NCBI GenBank assembly: GCA_030062745.1
Contig: CP099842.1
Span: forward strand, 30,914,901 to 30,978,900
DNA: 64,000 nt
DNA from: Capitulum mitella
Taxonomy: Eukaryota; Arthropoda; Thecostraca; Pollicipedomorpha; Pollicipedidae
Direction of reading: 5' to 3'
The notes below the pieces were generated by a model. The model was not told the DNA's origin and did not search any database. It worked only from the letters and a program-made list of their open reading frames with translations. Below are positions 48,601 through 59,889 of the stretch, piece by piece (positions within the stretch are counted from its first letter, which is position 1; the number at the start of each line of letters is the position of its first letter). Made by a program: the position numbers and the translations under genes.

Positions 48601-49887
48601 CGTGAAGCTTCAAAGTTGTGCGGTTCACTATCGTGACATTCTGAGCAGAAATAAAGATCACTGACTCATTTATATAGTCATACACATCCTGAACAATGCG
48701 TATGCACACACATTTTCAGGCGAACGCACACCCAGGTACTGAAAAAATGGGGGAGCACACTATCGTGCTTATGGTGCCCTCCCAATTTTGTTTACCTGGA
48801 TCCACCTCTGCGCTACATATAAACTTAAACTGGCTTGCTAGTTGTACATCTGATGTTTATATCAACCAAAACAAACAAAAACAAAGGAAATTTCTTATTT
48901 CAAAAATCACCCTTCTTGCCCTCCCTGGAACTGCCTATGGTTTTCTATTTTAAATTTCAGCTTTCGGTATATAAAAGACTTGGACATTCCAAGCTGAACC
49001 GTGTTATTCCCGTGAAAATTGGTTGGTAAACACGGCCGCAGTGACCTTTCAAAAATCCCCAAATTTTGGAGTTTGTTTGCCCCCACGCCCTATTTTGGCA
49101 ATTTTTGAATTTTTGGGGTCCGGAATTGGAGATCTCGTTGAAACATATTAAATGGCATTCATGCCATCAACATTGGACGAATGCATCTCGAGATCTCTGG
49201 AAGGGCGGAGAGGGGAGGTGGCAGAATTGGTAATCTTCACCTTTCGGCCAATGCATATTTTTCGAAGGTGCAAAAGTGGCAACGGCTCATATCATGTTTG
49301 AGTTTGGGTCCTCACTTCTGCGTCTACAAAAAATAATGTGTCAGCCGAAAGGTGTTTCGGCCAGTTGATATTTTTCTTCGGGAACATAGAAGTGGTAACT
49401 CGAATCGCATGGACAATGTAGCTTGTCCTCCAAGTTAAAAATGATTTAACCTAACCTAACCTAAAACCTACTGAATGGTTGCAGGGATTGCCCTAGATGG
49501 GCATGTAAAACTAATTTTTTGTTAGGTTCAATTTGCCTGTTTTTTGGTTTGGTTAGCTCGTATCGGCTGAAGGCAAACATGTGTCAACTGAATCAAAATT
49601 CAAGAGTTACCTAACCAAGTCAGTTTACACATCCAGTAGGGCCAGTGCTTAGAAAAATGCCTGAATGGGCTAAATTGTTCACACAACTTGTGTTGCCACT
49701 TCCGCGTCTCCAAAAATTACGGGTAGGCGTCGGCCGAAAGGTAGATTACCGCATATCTGCCCCCCCAGGGTAATGTGAGTCTCACTGCCTGCAGAGAATA
49801 TGGTTAAGGCAAATAGTCCAAGCAATAGTCGACAAGCTTCATAATTATGCTTCACTACTGACAACTTATTGTGCACATTGTTCTCAC

Positions 49888-50163
49888 CTGGAAATACCGT
49901 AAATAATGCTTCCTCTTGATATGTGCCTTTAGGTTTGAAAGGCTACTCTTGTGACCCTTGATTATAACCTCTTTCGGTCGGCACAGGACATACGTAAAAA
50001 TGACGTTTTTCCCCTCCTCCTTAAACTCAAAGTGCGTTTCTAGATGTGGCCATGGGTGACCCAGACCGGGCTCGTCCTCTGCCTCCGAAGCTGAGGCACC
50101 GTCGGACTCGGAGTCAAGGTTTTCGACCTCCAGTGGCGGCGTAAAGACGCCTTGATGGGACAT
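49888..50163 (-). pseudogene. Degenerate BED zinc-finger exon of hAT transposase
   Basis: Ninety-two codons from ATG at 50163 to a consensus donor (CAG before GTGAGA, phase 0). The first half is acidic (SESDGASASEAEDEPG). The second half, TYVLCRPKEVIIKGHKSS and LSNLKAHIKRKHYLRY, matches the BED-type finger that opens many hAT transposases (pattern C-x2-C, then SxxNLxxHIxxxH). The first cysteine of the C-x2-C pair is Tyr here, so zinc binding is probably lost. No downstream transposase exon is recognised in the remaining 2.6 kb of the element. It could instead be a live short exon of a derived protein, but I think that less likely. Confidence 0.7.
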
Positions 50164-51991
50164 TTTAGTGTCAGGTAGTTAAAATTTCAGACCAGTCAAG
50201 AATCAGTCACCACCCCATCGCCCCATGGACATCACAGATCCAAGGCCATGGCGGCAGTAATCATGTGCTCAGCAGCCTTGGGTGATCTTGGCGGTGAACC
50301 GTGTGGCGATGGTAAGCAATCCGTGACTAACTTGAGACAACGTTGAAAACTGCCGTCAGCTGGCTGTTCCAGTATAAATGATAATAACTTTGATATCTTT
50401 TAGCCTGAAAAATGACGACTGCTTAATTTATAATTTTAAGTCATATCAAATTTACGCATAATTCAATACTTTTGTCCCAAAAGAGACCAAAGTCAGCTGG
50501 CCTTTATACTGAACCATTGCTGCCAGCTTGCCGTCAACGTTTATCAGCTGACGAATATTGTCAACAAGTCTACTCCGCGATTGTCAGCTGAGTGCGCGCC
50601 CAGCCGCGCTTGTATCGCCGCACGCTATTGGGTGTTGGCTATTCAAGTAGCCAATGGCGTGTGCCGATGCAAATAAAGCCTGGCGGTGTCTGTAAGGAGT
50701 TAAAAAAGGAGTAACGGAGTAACGGACCAAAAAGTAACGGAGTAACGGACCACAAAAGTAACTTCCGTTACTCAGTCCGTTACAGTAAAATAAAAGTAAC
50801 GGGTCCGTCACTCCGTTACTCAAAAAAGTAACTTCGTTAGTAACGGAGTAACGGAGTAACGGACCAGTGCCCACCTATGCATATGGGCAACCCATCTGGG
50901 TCCTATATGGAGCCCAGATATCAGCCCACCTGCAGCCCATGCCCAGATAAACCCACTTGCCCCATATGTAGCCCACATGGGTCCCATTTGGGACTGCTGG
51001 CTGGGGTGGGCCAACTGGGCTCATGTCGACATGGGACGCAGGTGGGCTATTCTTTTGATACGCTTGGAATGTTTCCGATATGTGCTCCCTCGATGCGTAA
51101 CACCCGATTATTCTTCACAGATACCAAAAACGAATGAATGCAAATGTGGGACCCATACGGGCTACATGTGGGCCAACTAGGCTCATGTCGACATGGGATC
51201 CCGGTGGGCTAGTGTCTGGGCTCCATATGGGACTCAGATGGGCCATTCCACATGCAGTGGCGCACCCAGGATTTTTTCTACACGGCCAGTCGAGCCCGAA
51301 GCTCTCAAATGATGTAGTGCATAAGGTCGATTTTCCGTTTCTTCTTTTTGTTAAAAGTGCAGCTTTCGTCCCAGAGGGTGTGATTCTCCAGGCGCCCTCT
51401 CCCTGGACGCGCCAATAATGTTCGCAGATGTCGATAGATGGCGCCGCTAGCGCAACTGGTGACAAAATATTTCGTTGGAAAATATTGATTTCCGATTTAC
51501 AGATGCAAAGTAGTAAATCTATATGATTTATACTTGTGCACTGTATAATTACACGCAAAACCATCGCGTAAAAATGTCGCATTATCTAAATCCGGGTCTA
51601 GCATGACAAAATCTGTAACCATTTGGCGGCCATTTTCAAGAGCTTCCAGGTCACATTACTGCGCATCATTGCGGAAGCCTCGTACTTTCCGTGGTTGTGT
51701 TCTTCATTGGAGAGATCGAGTCGTCTTCGTTAGCTGTTAGTACCTACTGTGACAAGTCGTTTTAAAATAGTCTGGGTTGAATTTGGAATTTCAATTTGTT
51801 TGGCTAGGATTAATAAAATATGTAAACTGTCACCTTTTACGTCATTATTTGGATAACCACAAGAGGTTTCAAGTTAAGCAGTATATCTCCATAGGTATTC
51901 CCCATGTTCTGAGGAATAATGTGCAGGGTTATTTATTTTCATTCTGGCGCCTATCGAGGCATGGAGGAAATTACAACTGTTACCTGTTACT

Positions 51992-52760
51992 TTGGAAACG
52001 GCGGTGCTGGAGCTGGCCACAAAGGAAACTTTCGATGAAATGCAGCGGGACATGTTCAGGGGACGAGGGGTGAATAACGTGGACGAGGCACGTAAGGAGA
52101 CAACCGATGACCTCAAAAATGTGCAAAGGGAGTTAAACGAATTTAAGACTTCTGTTACCGCATATTTGGCTGAGACCACCGAGCTGGTGCGGGCTCAGCT
52201 GGCACAGACAAACTTGACGCGGGAGACTGCGGTGCTTCGCCGTGAGGAATGGCCGGGAGTCAATGCTGTGACGTATTCAGCCGAGGCTGCCGCAGTATCC
52301 CATGCTGCGTGCAGCAACGTTTGCTCCCCGGCAGCAGCCTTACCGTCCCCGAGGAAACATGGGCTGTTATGGCTGTGGCGGGCCGCATCTGCAGCGTGAC
52401 TGCCCAAGACGCGCGCCGCCGGCGCGAGGCCACCGAGCCCACTCGGGTGCACGTTTTCCCACGCCTCAACCCTGGAAGGATGGTGCCAACGTGAATGGCT
52501 TTAATTATCCACCCCGAGTTCCGCCCTCGAGCGTTCCCGGCCGATGCACCATTTATGTAGACACGCGCGCGCACTTCATGCCAGACACGCGTTTTTCACA
52601 CACCACCGACCCGCGCTTTGCACCAGCCGGCGACGCCAGACCTCCCAGCTTCCCGTTCATGGCTCGGTCCACTGGCGAGATCTCCTCTCAACAGACACAA
52701 CAAGGCTATCGCTACTGCACCGCCTGCCACACGGTCGTTACGTGCAACCCGGTTGGCTGA
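51992..52760 (+). pseudogene. Retroelement gag-like fragment with CCHC knuckle, frameshifted
   Basis: The first frame (51992 to about 52262) encodes a charged, probably coiled-coil segment rich in Glu, Lys and Thr (RKETTDDLKNVQRELNEF). The continuation lies in the next frame (from about 52277 to 52760) with a Pro/Gln/Arg linker and a zinc knuckle CYGCGGPHLQRDC at about 52360-52400, whose spacing is C-x2-C-x3-H-x4-C, one short of the retroviral type. A coiled coil followed by a knuckle resembles LTR-retrotransposon gag. No protease or polymerase follows. The segment is present only in the right arm of the composite, so it is either inserted there or lost from the left arm. Confidence 0.55.
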
Positions 52761-54429
52761 TTAGCGTTCACCGTAGAGCAGCCTCGGCAGATCGCACGAA
52801 GGAGAGGAAACGCTTACGGTTAATTCTCAAAGGTTATATTAAGAAGCGAACATTTACATCAAAGTGACGCGGACGAACACATATGATGAAGTATGCAAAT
52901 GTAAACAGTTGATCAGAGATCCAATGTATGCACTATTTTGAACTTGAGGACGTCGCCGTTTCGTTATATGGATTACGTTTGTACTAGTCACAACAGACTT
53001 AGATGGATACTGGATCTATGCTTTATTGTTTGTGTGCTGTTATGTGTTTTTATTTGTGTGTGCTGAGTGTCATTTTTAACACGTCATTCCTTTTGAACTT
53101 TGCCGCGACACTCTAAAGAGCCATTTTAACAATGGGGTGTTTTCACTGTTAATACATACAAACACCAGTGGTAATATAATGTAGGCTACCAAATCGGGTC
53201 ACTTCTGCGTTTTCACTGGAAGCGATGGACCACATTGTAGAACATGGCAACGGTTGTGCCATGATTCATACTCTTTGTTTTCAGGGGCGGTAAAGCGAAA
53301 TGCAGAGTGCTCGGGAGTATCAGAAACGAGGTGGAACGCACTGTGGGAGAGTGGTTCAGTAGCGGTCGGGACCGGAACGGTGTCCGGAAACGACGCCAGC
53401 AGGCTGCGCTATCGCCAGCCACTCGCCGATGATCGAAGATGGCCTGATGAGCAGTCGCCGGCGCGCCCAGTGAGCGGAACTACCGACCAGACGCGACCTG
53501 ACGGCCGATTAGACGAGAGCCTGATGTTGTCGCAGGCACTGGAGATGCTGGGACGGCGTGCGGCCATTGAACAGGTAACGCGGTAGCTGCATGAGACGCT
53601 AGACAGCGCGTTTTGTACTCGTGTGCAATGTGACTTCACTGCCACGCAACAACAGAGACGGCTTGCGTGGGGAATAGGTGGGACAGGATGTTAACGACTT
53701 GACAAGTGCAGGAGTGACTCGAGAGACGTACCGACAAGGCTGCCGTGCAACGAACGTAGAGGTGGTGTGCCAGCTACGCGAGGAGTTGGCCTGCACCGAC
53801 TGAGTGATGTGGTGTATCCAGAGACTCGTGATTTGACGTGCCAAGCGGTTGGGCATGCGATGTGTGCCGCGTCTTGAGCCTGCACATGCCGGTGCAGAAG
53901 TGCCTCTCAGATGTTGTTAAGTGTTTTTAGCCTGGAAAGTCGTGTGTTTCGAGTGGACTGGGGCAAGTAGCGTAAGAGTCTTTGGTTTTCGGCACCAATT
54001 CCAGCGCTGCCACTACCCATAACTGAACAGTCCGGTTTTAAATTAATTTTAGTTCCATGCGCTTCGTAAAGCGTGCTCTTCCTTGTTAAGATAACAAAGC
54101 AGTTCAGATAGGAGTGGGAAAGATGTTTGCCGTGACATTCGGTGTGCGCAGCGTAGCTATAGTGCTGCCATCCGGTGGGCTGGCGGTGCGTCTCGTTGCT
54201 GGTACTGCTTGGAAATAAAGGTCGAGCTGTGACGCCAGTATCTAACAAATGCGATTGATAATGCAGAACATCAGCTGACAAATCCAGTTCATATGATTAT
54301 TCGAGATGTGTGCCTGCTTTGTCCGTGTCCGTTGTAACGTAATATGTATCACATTCACCCCGGATTCAACCAGGGGCGGGCCTAACTGACCACACTCGTC
54401 ACAGGTCATAGGTCAGGCCCAGATAAATT

Positions 54430-54600
54430 GATGGACCCAGAGGCAGCTCATGCGCATCCGGTTGAGCCCAGATGAAGCCTACATGCATCCCGGATGAAGC
54501 CCACATGCAGCCCAGATGAAGCCCACGTGCAGCCCAGATGAAGCCCACACACACCCTAGATGAAGCCCACGCTGACCCCACGTACAGCCCACATGACGTC
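54430..54600. repeat. 21-bp subterminal tandem array, right arm
   Basis: Repeated units gatgaagcccacatgcagccc, inverse of the left-arm array near 44050-44220. Units vary mainly at one or two sites. Confidence 0.85.
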
Positions 54601-55631
54601 CACACAAATCTCATCTGGGACTCATTCGGTTTCAGGGACATACCCAGATGGGCCCCATCTGGGATTGCTGGCTGGGAACATTCTGCAGTTGTTTCATTCC
54701 ATGCAGTTCCGTGGTAGTACTGTTGGATTTACGGGATAATGGGGACCAGGTGTTCCGCTGTTGCGCTGATACCGTGAATCAGAGTAGCCAGCACTCAACG
54801 AATCTTTCTGGCTTCTGCACAGAACGGCAGGGGTGTATAGAGGTGCGTCCCACTGCATCAAAGTTCTGCTGGTTGCACGTTGTGGCTTGAATGTTTTAGC
54901 TTCGCGTCTCTAGAGTGCTTAATGTCTTTTACACGCGTAAGCTACATTATCCAAGACTTTGGACCTAGATTTGTACAAGAGATGGATCGTTGTTTTCCGA
55001 CTTGACAAGGAACATTTGGCGCATACCCCAGGGCTGATGGTATCCCTTCCTAGTCGGGGGAAAAAAAGAGAAACGTGAGCTAAAGTGGAACGAAGAAGTG
55101 CATCGGTACAATTGCTTATTGTCAGGGATGCGCTATGCACATTTAAATCGCCTTTTTGTTCGATACAGCACGCTGATTTCATTTGAATGTAAAAGGTGTT
55201 AAGTTTTAGCGATAAGGAAAATATAACAAGACTTATTTTTAGTGGGTCGGCGATACCAAAGCAATATTTTCGTGGGCCAGTTTTAGAGACTCGCCTTAAG
55301 TTCTTGGACTTCCCTATAAGTTCTTGGAAAAGTTATTTACAACGGTATTCGCATACCCTTTGTTTATACAAAAGTCATTTCGGACTGGCCTTGGTTCTAG
55401 AGCTCGGACCAATGCATGGTATGGTGTCGCAGAACGTCTGAACGTCATTTAGTCTGAAAATACGAACAGACAACTTCCTCACTCAATGCCGAAGCTAATG
55501 GGCACCATGTGACCCCGCAGTCAGCTCGCCCTCAAGCCCAAGTCATCATCACCAACGCCAAAGCTAATGGAGGAAATGAGGAAAAGTGATCGCGGCCTCT
55601 CGTTCCTCCCGTATCCCTATTTTCAAATATA

Positions 55632-55633
<2 letters not shown>

Positions 55634-55676
<43 letters not shown>
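55634..55676. repeat. (TA)n microsatellite
   Basis: Uninterrupted TA run of about 43 bases. Confidence 0.95.
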
Positions 55677-55678
<2 letters not shown>

Positions 55679-56546
55679 TGCGGCTGGGCGCCCGGACTAT
55701 CGTGGCTCCGGCAACACCCCTGCCCGGTTCGGTCAGTCGCTGCTCACGTGACCGAGCCGACTTTCTGGTCACGGGGCCCAGCCGGCCGCTCTTTTGGTGT
55801 GTTTGAGGACGACTGGATGTCACTGCAGTTTGTACCCGCTCGGGCAGACTGACTGGTGTTTTCACACGGTATTTTAGTGTTCATCGGGCATTCCGGACCA
55901 CCTTCCGATAAGAATTTCGGCTTGTCAGTTCATTTATAGCTTGGCATGATTTAATTATTTTCTCCTGTTTATTTTTGCTTAGAAGATGATTTCGTTGTAT
56001 TTCGTTCGGACTTGACAAAAACAAACTAGCACGTGGTAATCTGCTTTTCTGATTGATTTCTTTAGTCCGGCACCTCTTTGTTGCGTTACCGTCGAGTTCA
56101 TCATTGGTCATCATCCTCGATTGCCTGTGTCCGCCATGTTAAATAATTACTCGCGTACATTTTGGCGAGTATTTATCAAGGTGCGGTTGAATACCCAGAG
56201 CGGTTACCGTGCTAGCTGTTGTTTGCCTGAACGAGTTTCGTCCACTGTCACTGTTGGACGGCCAAGCAGTGACGCTGGTCTTGAGCTCTTGCTTGATGGC
56301 TGCCAGGCGGTATGTTCAAGTTTCGATCGCCGCTGCTCACGTTGCTTTTGCCATTCGTTTGCACTGATTTTCTCATGCCACGTCTCGATCCTTTTGGTCG
56401 TTCTTCTCATGTTGTATATGATAGTTTCAGACTGTTATTACGATCATTATTGATTTCTCAGAAACCGTCCCCATAACAAATCAATCAAGCCAAGATGCAC
56501 TTCCTTTGAGGATGCATGTTGGACCAAGAGGCCTGAGAACGCTACA

Positions 56547-56548
<2 letters not shown>

Positions 56549-56603
<55 letters not shown>

Positions 56604-56632
56604 ATGTATATATTACATATATAATTTGTATA

Positions 56633-56673
<41 letters not shown>
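56549..56673. repeat. (TA)n microsatellite pair
   Basis: TA runs at 56549-56598 and about 56630-56673 with a short TA-rich spacer. Confidence 0.95.
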
Positions 56674-56678
<5 letters not shown>

Positions 56679-56708
56679 AACGAAGACGACCCAAACCTTT
56701 CACCAACA

Positions 56709-56831
56709 GAGATTCTAGTTCAATGGAACGCTGAGCCTTATATCCTAATTCTTCCTTGAGAAGGAAGGAGACTAAACTTCTTGAGGAAGAATTTAAGTTT
56801 AAGGCTCAGCGTTCCTTGGAACTCGAATCTC
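56709..56831. repeat. 123-bp imperfect palindrome next to the second hAT element
   Basis: Arms of about 50 bases (AGATTCTAGTTCAATGGAAC ... and its inverse ending GTTCCTTGGAACTCGAATCT) share GGAACGCTGAGCCTTA and its complement. The short loop is purine-rich. Likely a compact hairpin MITE. Confidence 0.75.
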
Positions 56832-56974
56832 TCTCTCTTCCCTCTCTCTCCTCCTCCCTACACAGTAGCGTAGCCAAGGGGGTCTTAGGGGGCCTGGGAC
56901 CCTCCGAATTTTTTCAAGGGGTTCCCTGGCATTGGAATAAAGAGCCCGCTTGGCCAGGAAAGACACATCCATTC

Positions 56975-57460
56975 CTCCGCAAAGGGCCCCCAGACCCCAG
57001 ACAAAGGCCCCTCGGCAGACAGCGGGATGCCCTCTGACCGGGAAAGGTAAGTGGGTACCCCGGCATGTACCTATTGAAAAGACGAGTACCGGAAAGGATG
57101 CTCCTCTGCAAGGGAGCCGCCAGCCAGGAAAGGTCCTCCTGCCATAGAATGGTGTCGGTGTGTCGGGACAGTCCCACGAAGGGCACCCTGGCATTTGCCT
57201 AAAGGGCCCCCTGGCTGAGAAATACAATTCCACTCCACCGCAAGGGGTTTCCAAACCCTAAGTAAAGACCCTTCTGGCAGGTAGCGGGGCGCCCCCTGAA
57301 CGGAGTCCCTGGGAAAGGAAAGGGGGCCTCCGGCATATACCTGCCAAAAGGCATATGCGAGGACAGGACTGGATGCTCTGCAAAGGAATCACCAGCCAGC
57401 AAAGGTCCTCATGCCATGGGTTGTGTAGGTGTGTCAGGAATGGAGCCCCAGTGACGTAAC
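56975..57460. repeat. About 270-bp tandem repeat, two units
   Basis: Key matches: CCAGCCAGGAAAGGTCCTCC at 57119 with ccagccagcaaaggtcctca near 57391, and caccgcaaggggtttcc at 57235 with cctccgcaaagggcccc at 56976. The units are clearly diverged. Confidence 0.7.
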
Positions 57461-58319
57461 GCAAGCCAAAGGACCTAGTCCGGAAAGAGAATCCCCTGGG
57501 ATTGGCCCCTGGCATGTCCTAAGGGGCCCCAATGTCCACTGACCTGGAAAGGCCAGTGGACATTGGGGCTTTTCCAGGATACCTTTCCTGTCGCGCAACT
57601 CCTGGTAAGAAATGTATCTCTGCCCTGGAATGGCTGCCGGATGTCAGAGCCGGGCATCGTAGCGGCGTAACTGGGCGAACATCAAAGCAGTTCATTGATA
57701 ATGTAGGCAGGTTGGCCCCTGGCAGGCTGCCCGGCCATTTACATCCACAAAAAGTTCGAGTTCTACCGTTAATGGGGCCCAGTGGCCAGAGCAGTAAATA
57801 TAGATAATCCAGGTCAGCTTTTTCAACAGAAAACTTGGTTATTATGGGAAAGAAAACAGGTTCTTACCAAGTATTTCTAGCGTTCTAACCATGGAGAGGG
57901 ACTTCATTTTCAATCCTTTTGAGGGGTGCTCGCACATCCCCTCAATGTTCATTTCAGCCCCCAGTCCTGAAGTGGGGCCCACAATGGTATGCCGGGGCCC
58001 ATGATTGAAGTGACATTTAAATTTGATGAAATATTCCGCAACTTTTCCAAACGGTGATAATAGTCAGTAACCAAATCCAAGTTACAGAAAGACTTCCTCG
58101 TCTGGTTGAGAGAATCCTCTCCTGGAAGTTTGGGGACCTTCTAAAAATAGTGAGGGCACCCACAGAAACTCGAGAGCCCAACAGCTTACTCCATAGACCC
58201 TCCAGATGAATTCAAGGGGATCCCCTAGAAGAATCCAGTGGGCTCTACTCCGGTCTTAGGGACCCTCCTTAAGCATTCTTAGGGACCCCCTCGAACAATC
58301 AGAACAGTATTTTAAATCA

Positions 58320-59700
58320 ACGAGGACATAATTGAGTGTCCCTGAGAAAATGTCTGAGAGGCCCTCTGAAAATACCAAGAGCTCTCTCAAAAACTCAAGG
58401 GGTCTAAAAAAATCTCTCCTGGGCCCTTTGGATGAATTGAAGGAAGGCCCCTCTCCGAGGCCTAATAGTTCCTTTTTGACTTCATTTCGAGAACACGCTG
58501 ACTTTTTTGCGACGCCCCCAAATTTTTTAGATGCTCCGAACATTTAGAACGGGAGTTTTGAACCAAATGAGGCATTGTTTGAGAGGCCCCCTGAAAATAT
58601 CAAGAGCCTGTCGAACCGCTAGAGGGCCAACAAAATGCCAAAGGGCCTTTTTAACTAGTTCAAGGAGGGGCCCCTCCCAAAGGTCTAAAGAATTCCTTTG
58701 AAATAAATTCCTTCAAATCCCTTGCAACGAAATCCTACAATTCATTTGGAGGGTCTTGATATTTTCAAAGGGCAACTGAGACATAGAAAGGATACACCGG
58801 ACGAGGAAATGTTTGAGACCCGTTTGAAAATATCACAGATCCCTGAAAAGATCGACATTCCCACAGAAAAACTCTATGGGCCCTTTAGATAAATTCAAGG
58901 AGTGGCCCCCTAAAATCTCAGGGACCCTCACTGAATTCCTCTTGAGCGCTCACTGGAGTTTCTGTGCAGCCCTGAAACATTTGAGAGGACCATTGGTATT
59001 TTGAAGGGTCTCTGAAACATTCAGGATAGTTTTTAATCGGATGAAGAAGTGTCTGAGGCGTCCGCCGAAAACAATGGGGAGCTTCTCAAAACGCTTAAGG
59101 TTTCACACAAACTCGATGAATCCTTAAAGAGAGCAAAGAACCTCCGTGGCGTTAGAGGGTCCCTCCTTAAATTCACTCCAAATGCCCTTGATATTTTTAG
59201 AGGCACCTCATATATTCTGGAAGGGATGGACTGGACAAGTAAATGTCTCATGGGCCATCTGAAAATATGAAGGGTACCCTTGAAACGTTTAGAGGCCCAC
59301 AGAAACTCTAATGGACGTTTTATATCAATTCAAGGAGAGGCACTCCTGAAAGCCTATTTGAATTCATCTAGAGGACGTCCTGGAATGTTTGTGGACCCCT
59401 TAAACCTTTAAAAAGAGAGAGAGGGGACCCGTCAAACCTAAGAACCTAAGACAGAAAGCATTCTGTCAGGGGGGCCACATTCAGGAGTGTAGTTTTAAGC
59501 CGGACAAGGAAATGTTTGTGGGCCCCCTGAAGATACCAAAGGTCTTCTCAACAAGCTTGAGCGTCCCACGAAAAACTCCAATGAGCCCTCGAGATGAGTT
59601 CATCGAGGTCCCTGAAGACCACGGGGAAAGGCCCCGTCTTGAGCTTATCTAGAGGACCCATTAGAGTTTTTGTGGGCCTTTAACTATCTGAGTGGCCCCT
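58320..59700. repeat. About 235-bp degenerate satellite, about six units
   Basis: The motif GTTTGAGAGGCCCCCTGAAA or a near variant recurs at about 58345, 58578, 58812, 59050, 59245 and 59508; the second motif ATTCAAGGAGAGGCCCCT recurs at 58434, 58660, 58890 and 59330. The spacing is close to 235 bp. Confidence 0.75.
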
Positions 59701-59841
59701 TCATCATCGTATTTTCAGAGCAATGCTTAACAATGTCCAGCATGGTTTAGCAATTTTTCCTTTATGTTGTTGGGGCTTTCGGGAAACGTCGAGGACGCTC
59801 TCCTTGATTGCACCACCACTCTAATAACGCTTTGGATAAAT

Positions 59842-59844
<3 letters not shown>

Positions 59845-59886
<42 letters not shown>
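59845..59886. repeat. (TA)n microsatellite
   Basis: Uninterrupted TA run inside the hAT element. Confidence 0.95.

Positions 59887-59889
<3 letters not shown>

Larger units (their letters stand above)
47222..50879. mobile_element. hAT transposon (3.66 kb) with perfect 8-bp target duplication
   Basis: Inverted ends CATAGGTGGGCA / TGCCCACCTATG are flanked by CATATGGG on both sides (47214-47221 and 50880-50887). Subterminal regions are dense in GTTACTCCGTTACTC repeats, in inverted orientation at the two ends, as in many hAT families. A minus-strand BED-type finger exon lies at 49888-50163. I do not find the catalytic or dimerisation domains, and MITE fragments sit near 48.4 kb, so the element appears non-autonomous. 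It landed in the centre of the inverted-repeat composite. Confidence 0.88.
43896..54676. mobile_element. 10.8-kb inverted-repeat composite element
   Basis: The left end (CCCAGCCAGCAATCCCA at 43896) and right end (TGGGATTGCTGGCTGGG up to 54676) are inverse copies. The similarity continues inward along both arms (43.9-47.2 kb and 50.9-54.7 kb). A third copy of the end motif (GGGACTGCTGGCTGG) at about 50990-51005 faces the same way as the right end, so the left end plus this inner end may be an older 3.4-kb element in which the hAT at 47222 landed, with a second inverted copy beside it. The arms are full of GGGCTxCATxTGGGCT-type subterminal repeats. No transposase is recognised. I cannot assign a superfamily or target duplication. 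Confidence 0.65.
50880..54676. repeat. Right arm of the inverted-repeat composite
   Basis: The reverse complement matches the left arm in order: 50.9-51.4 with 46.6-47.2, 51.4-51.97 with 46.0-46.6, 52.88-53.4 with 44.85-45.3, 53.87-54.07 with 44.6-44.85, and 54.42-54.67 with 43.9-44.2 kb. The segment 51.99-52.87 kb has no partner in the left arm. Confidence 0.8.
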
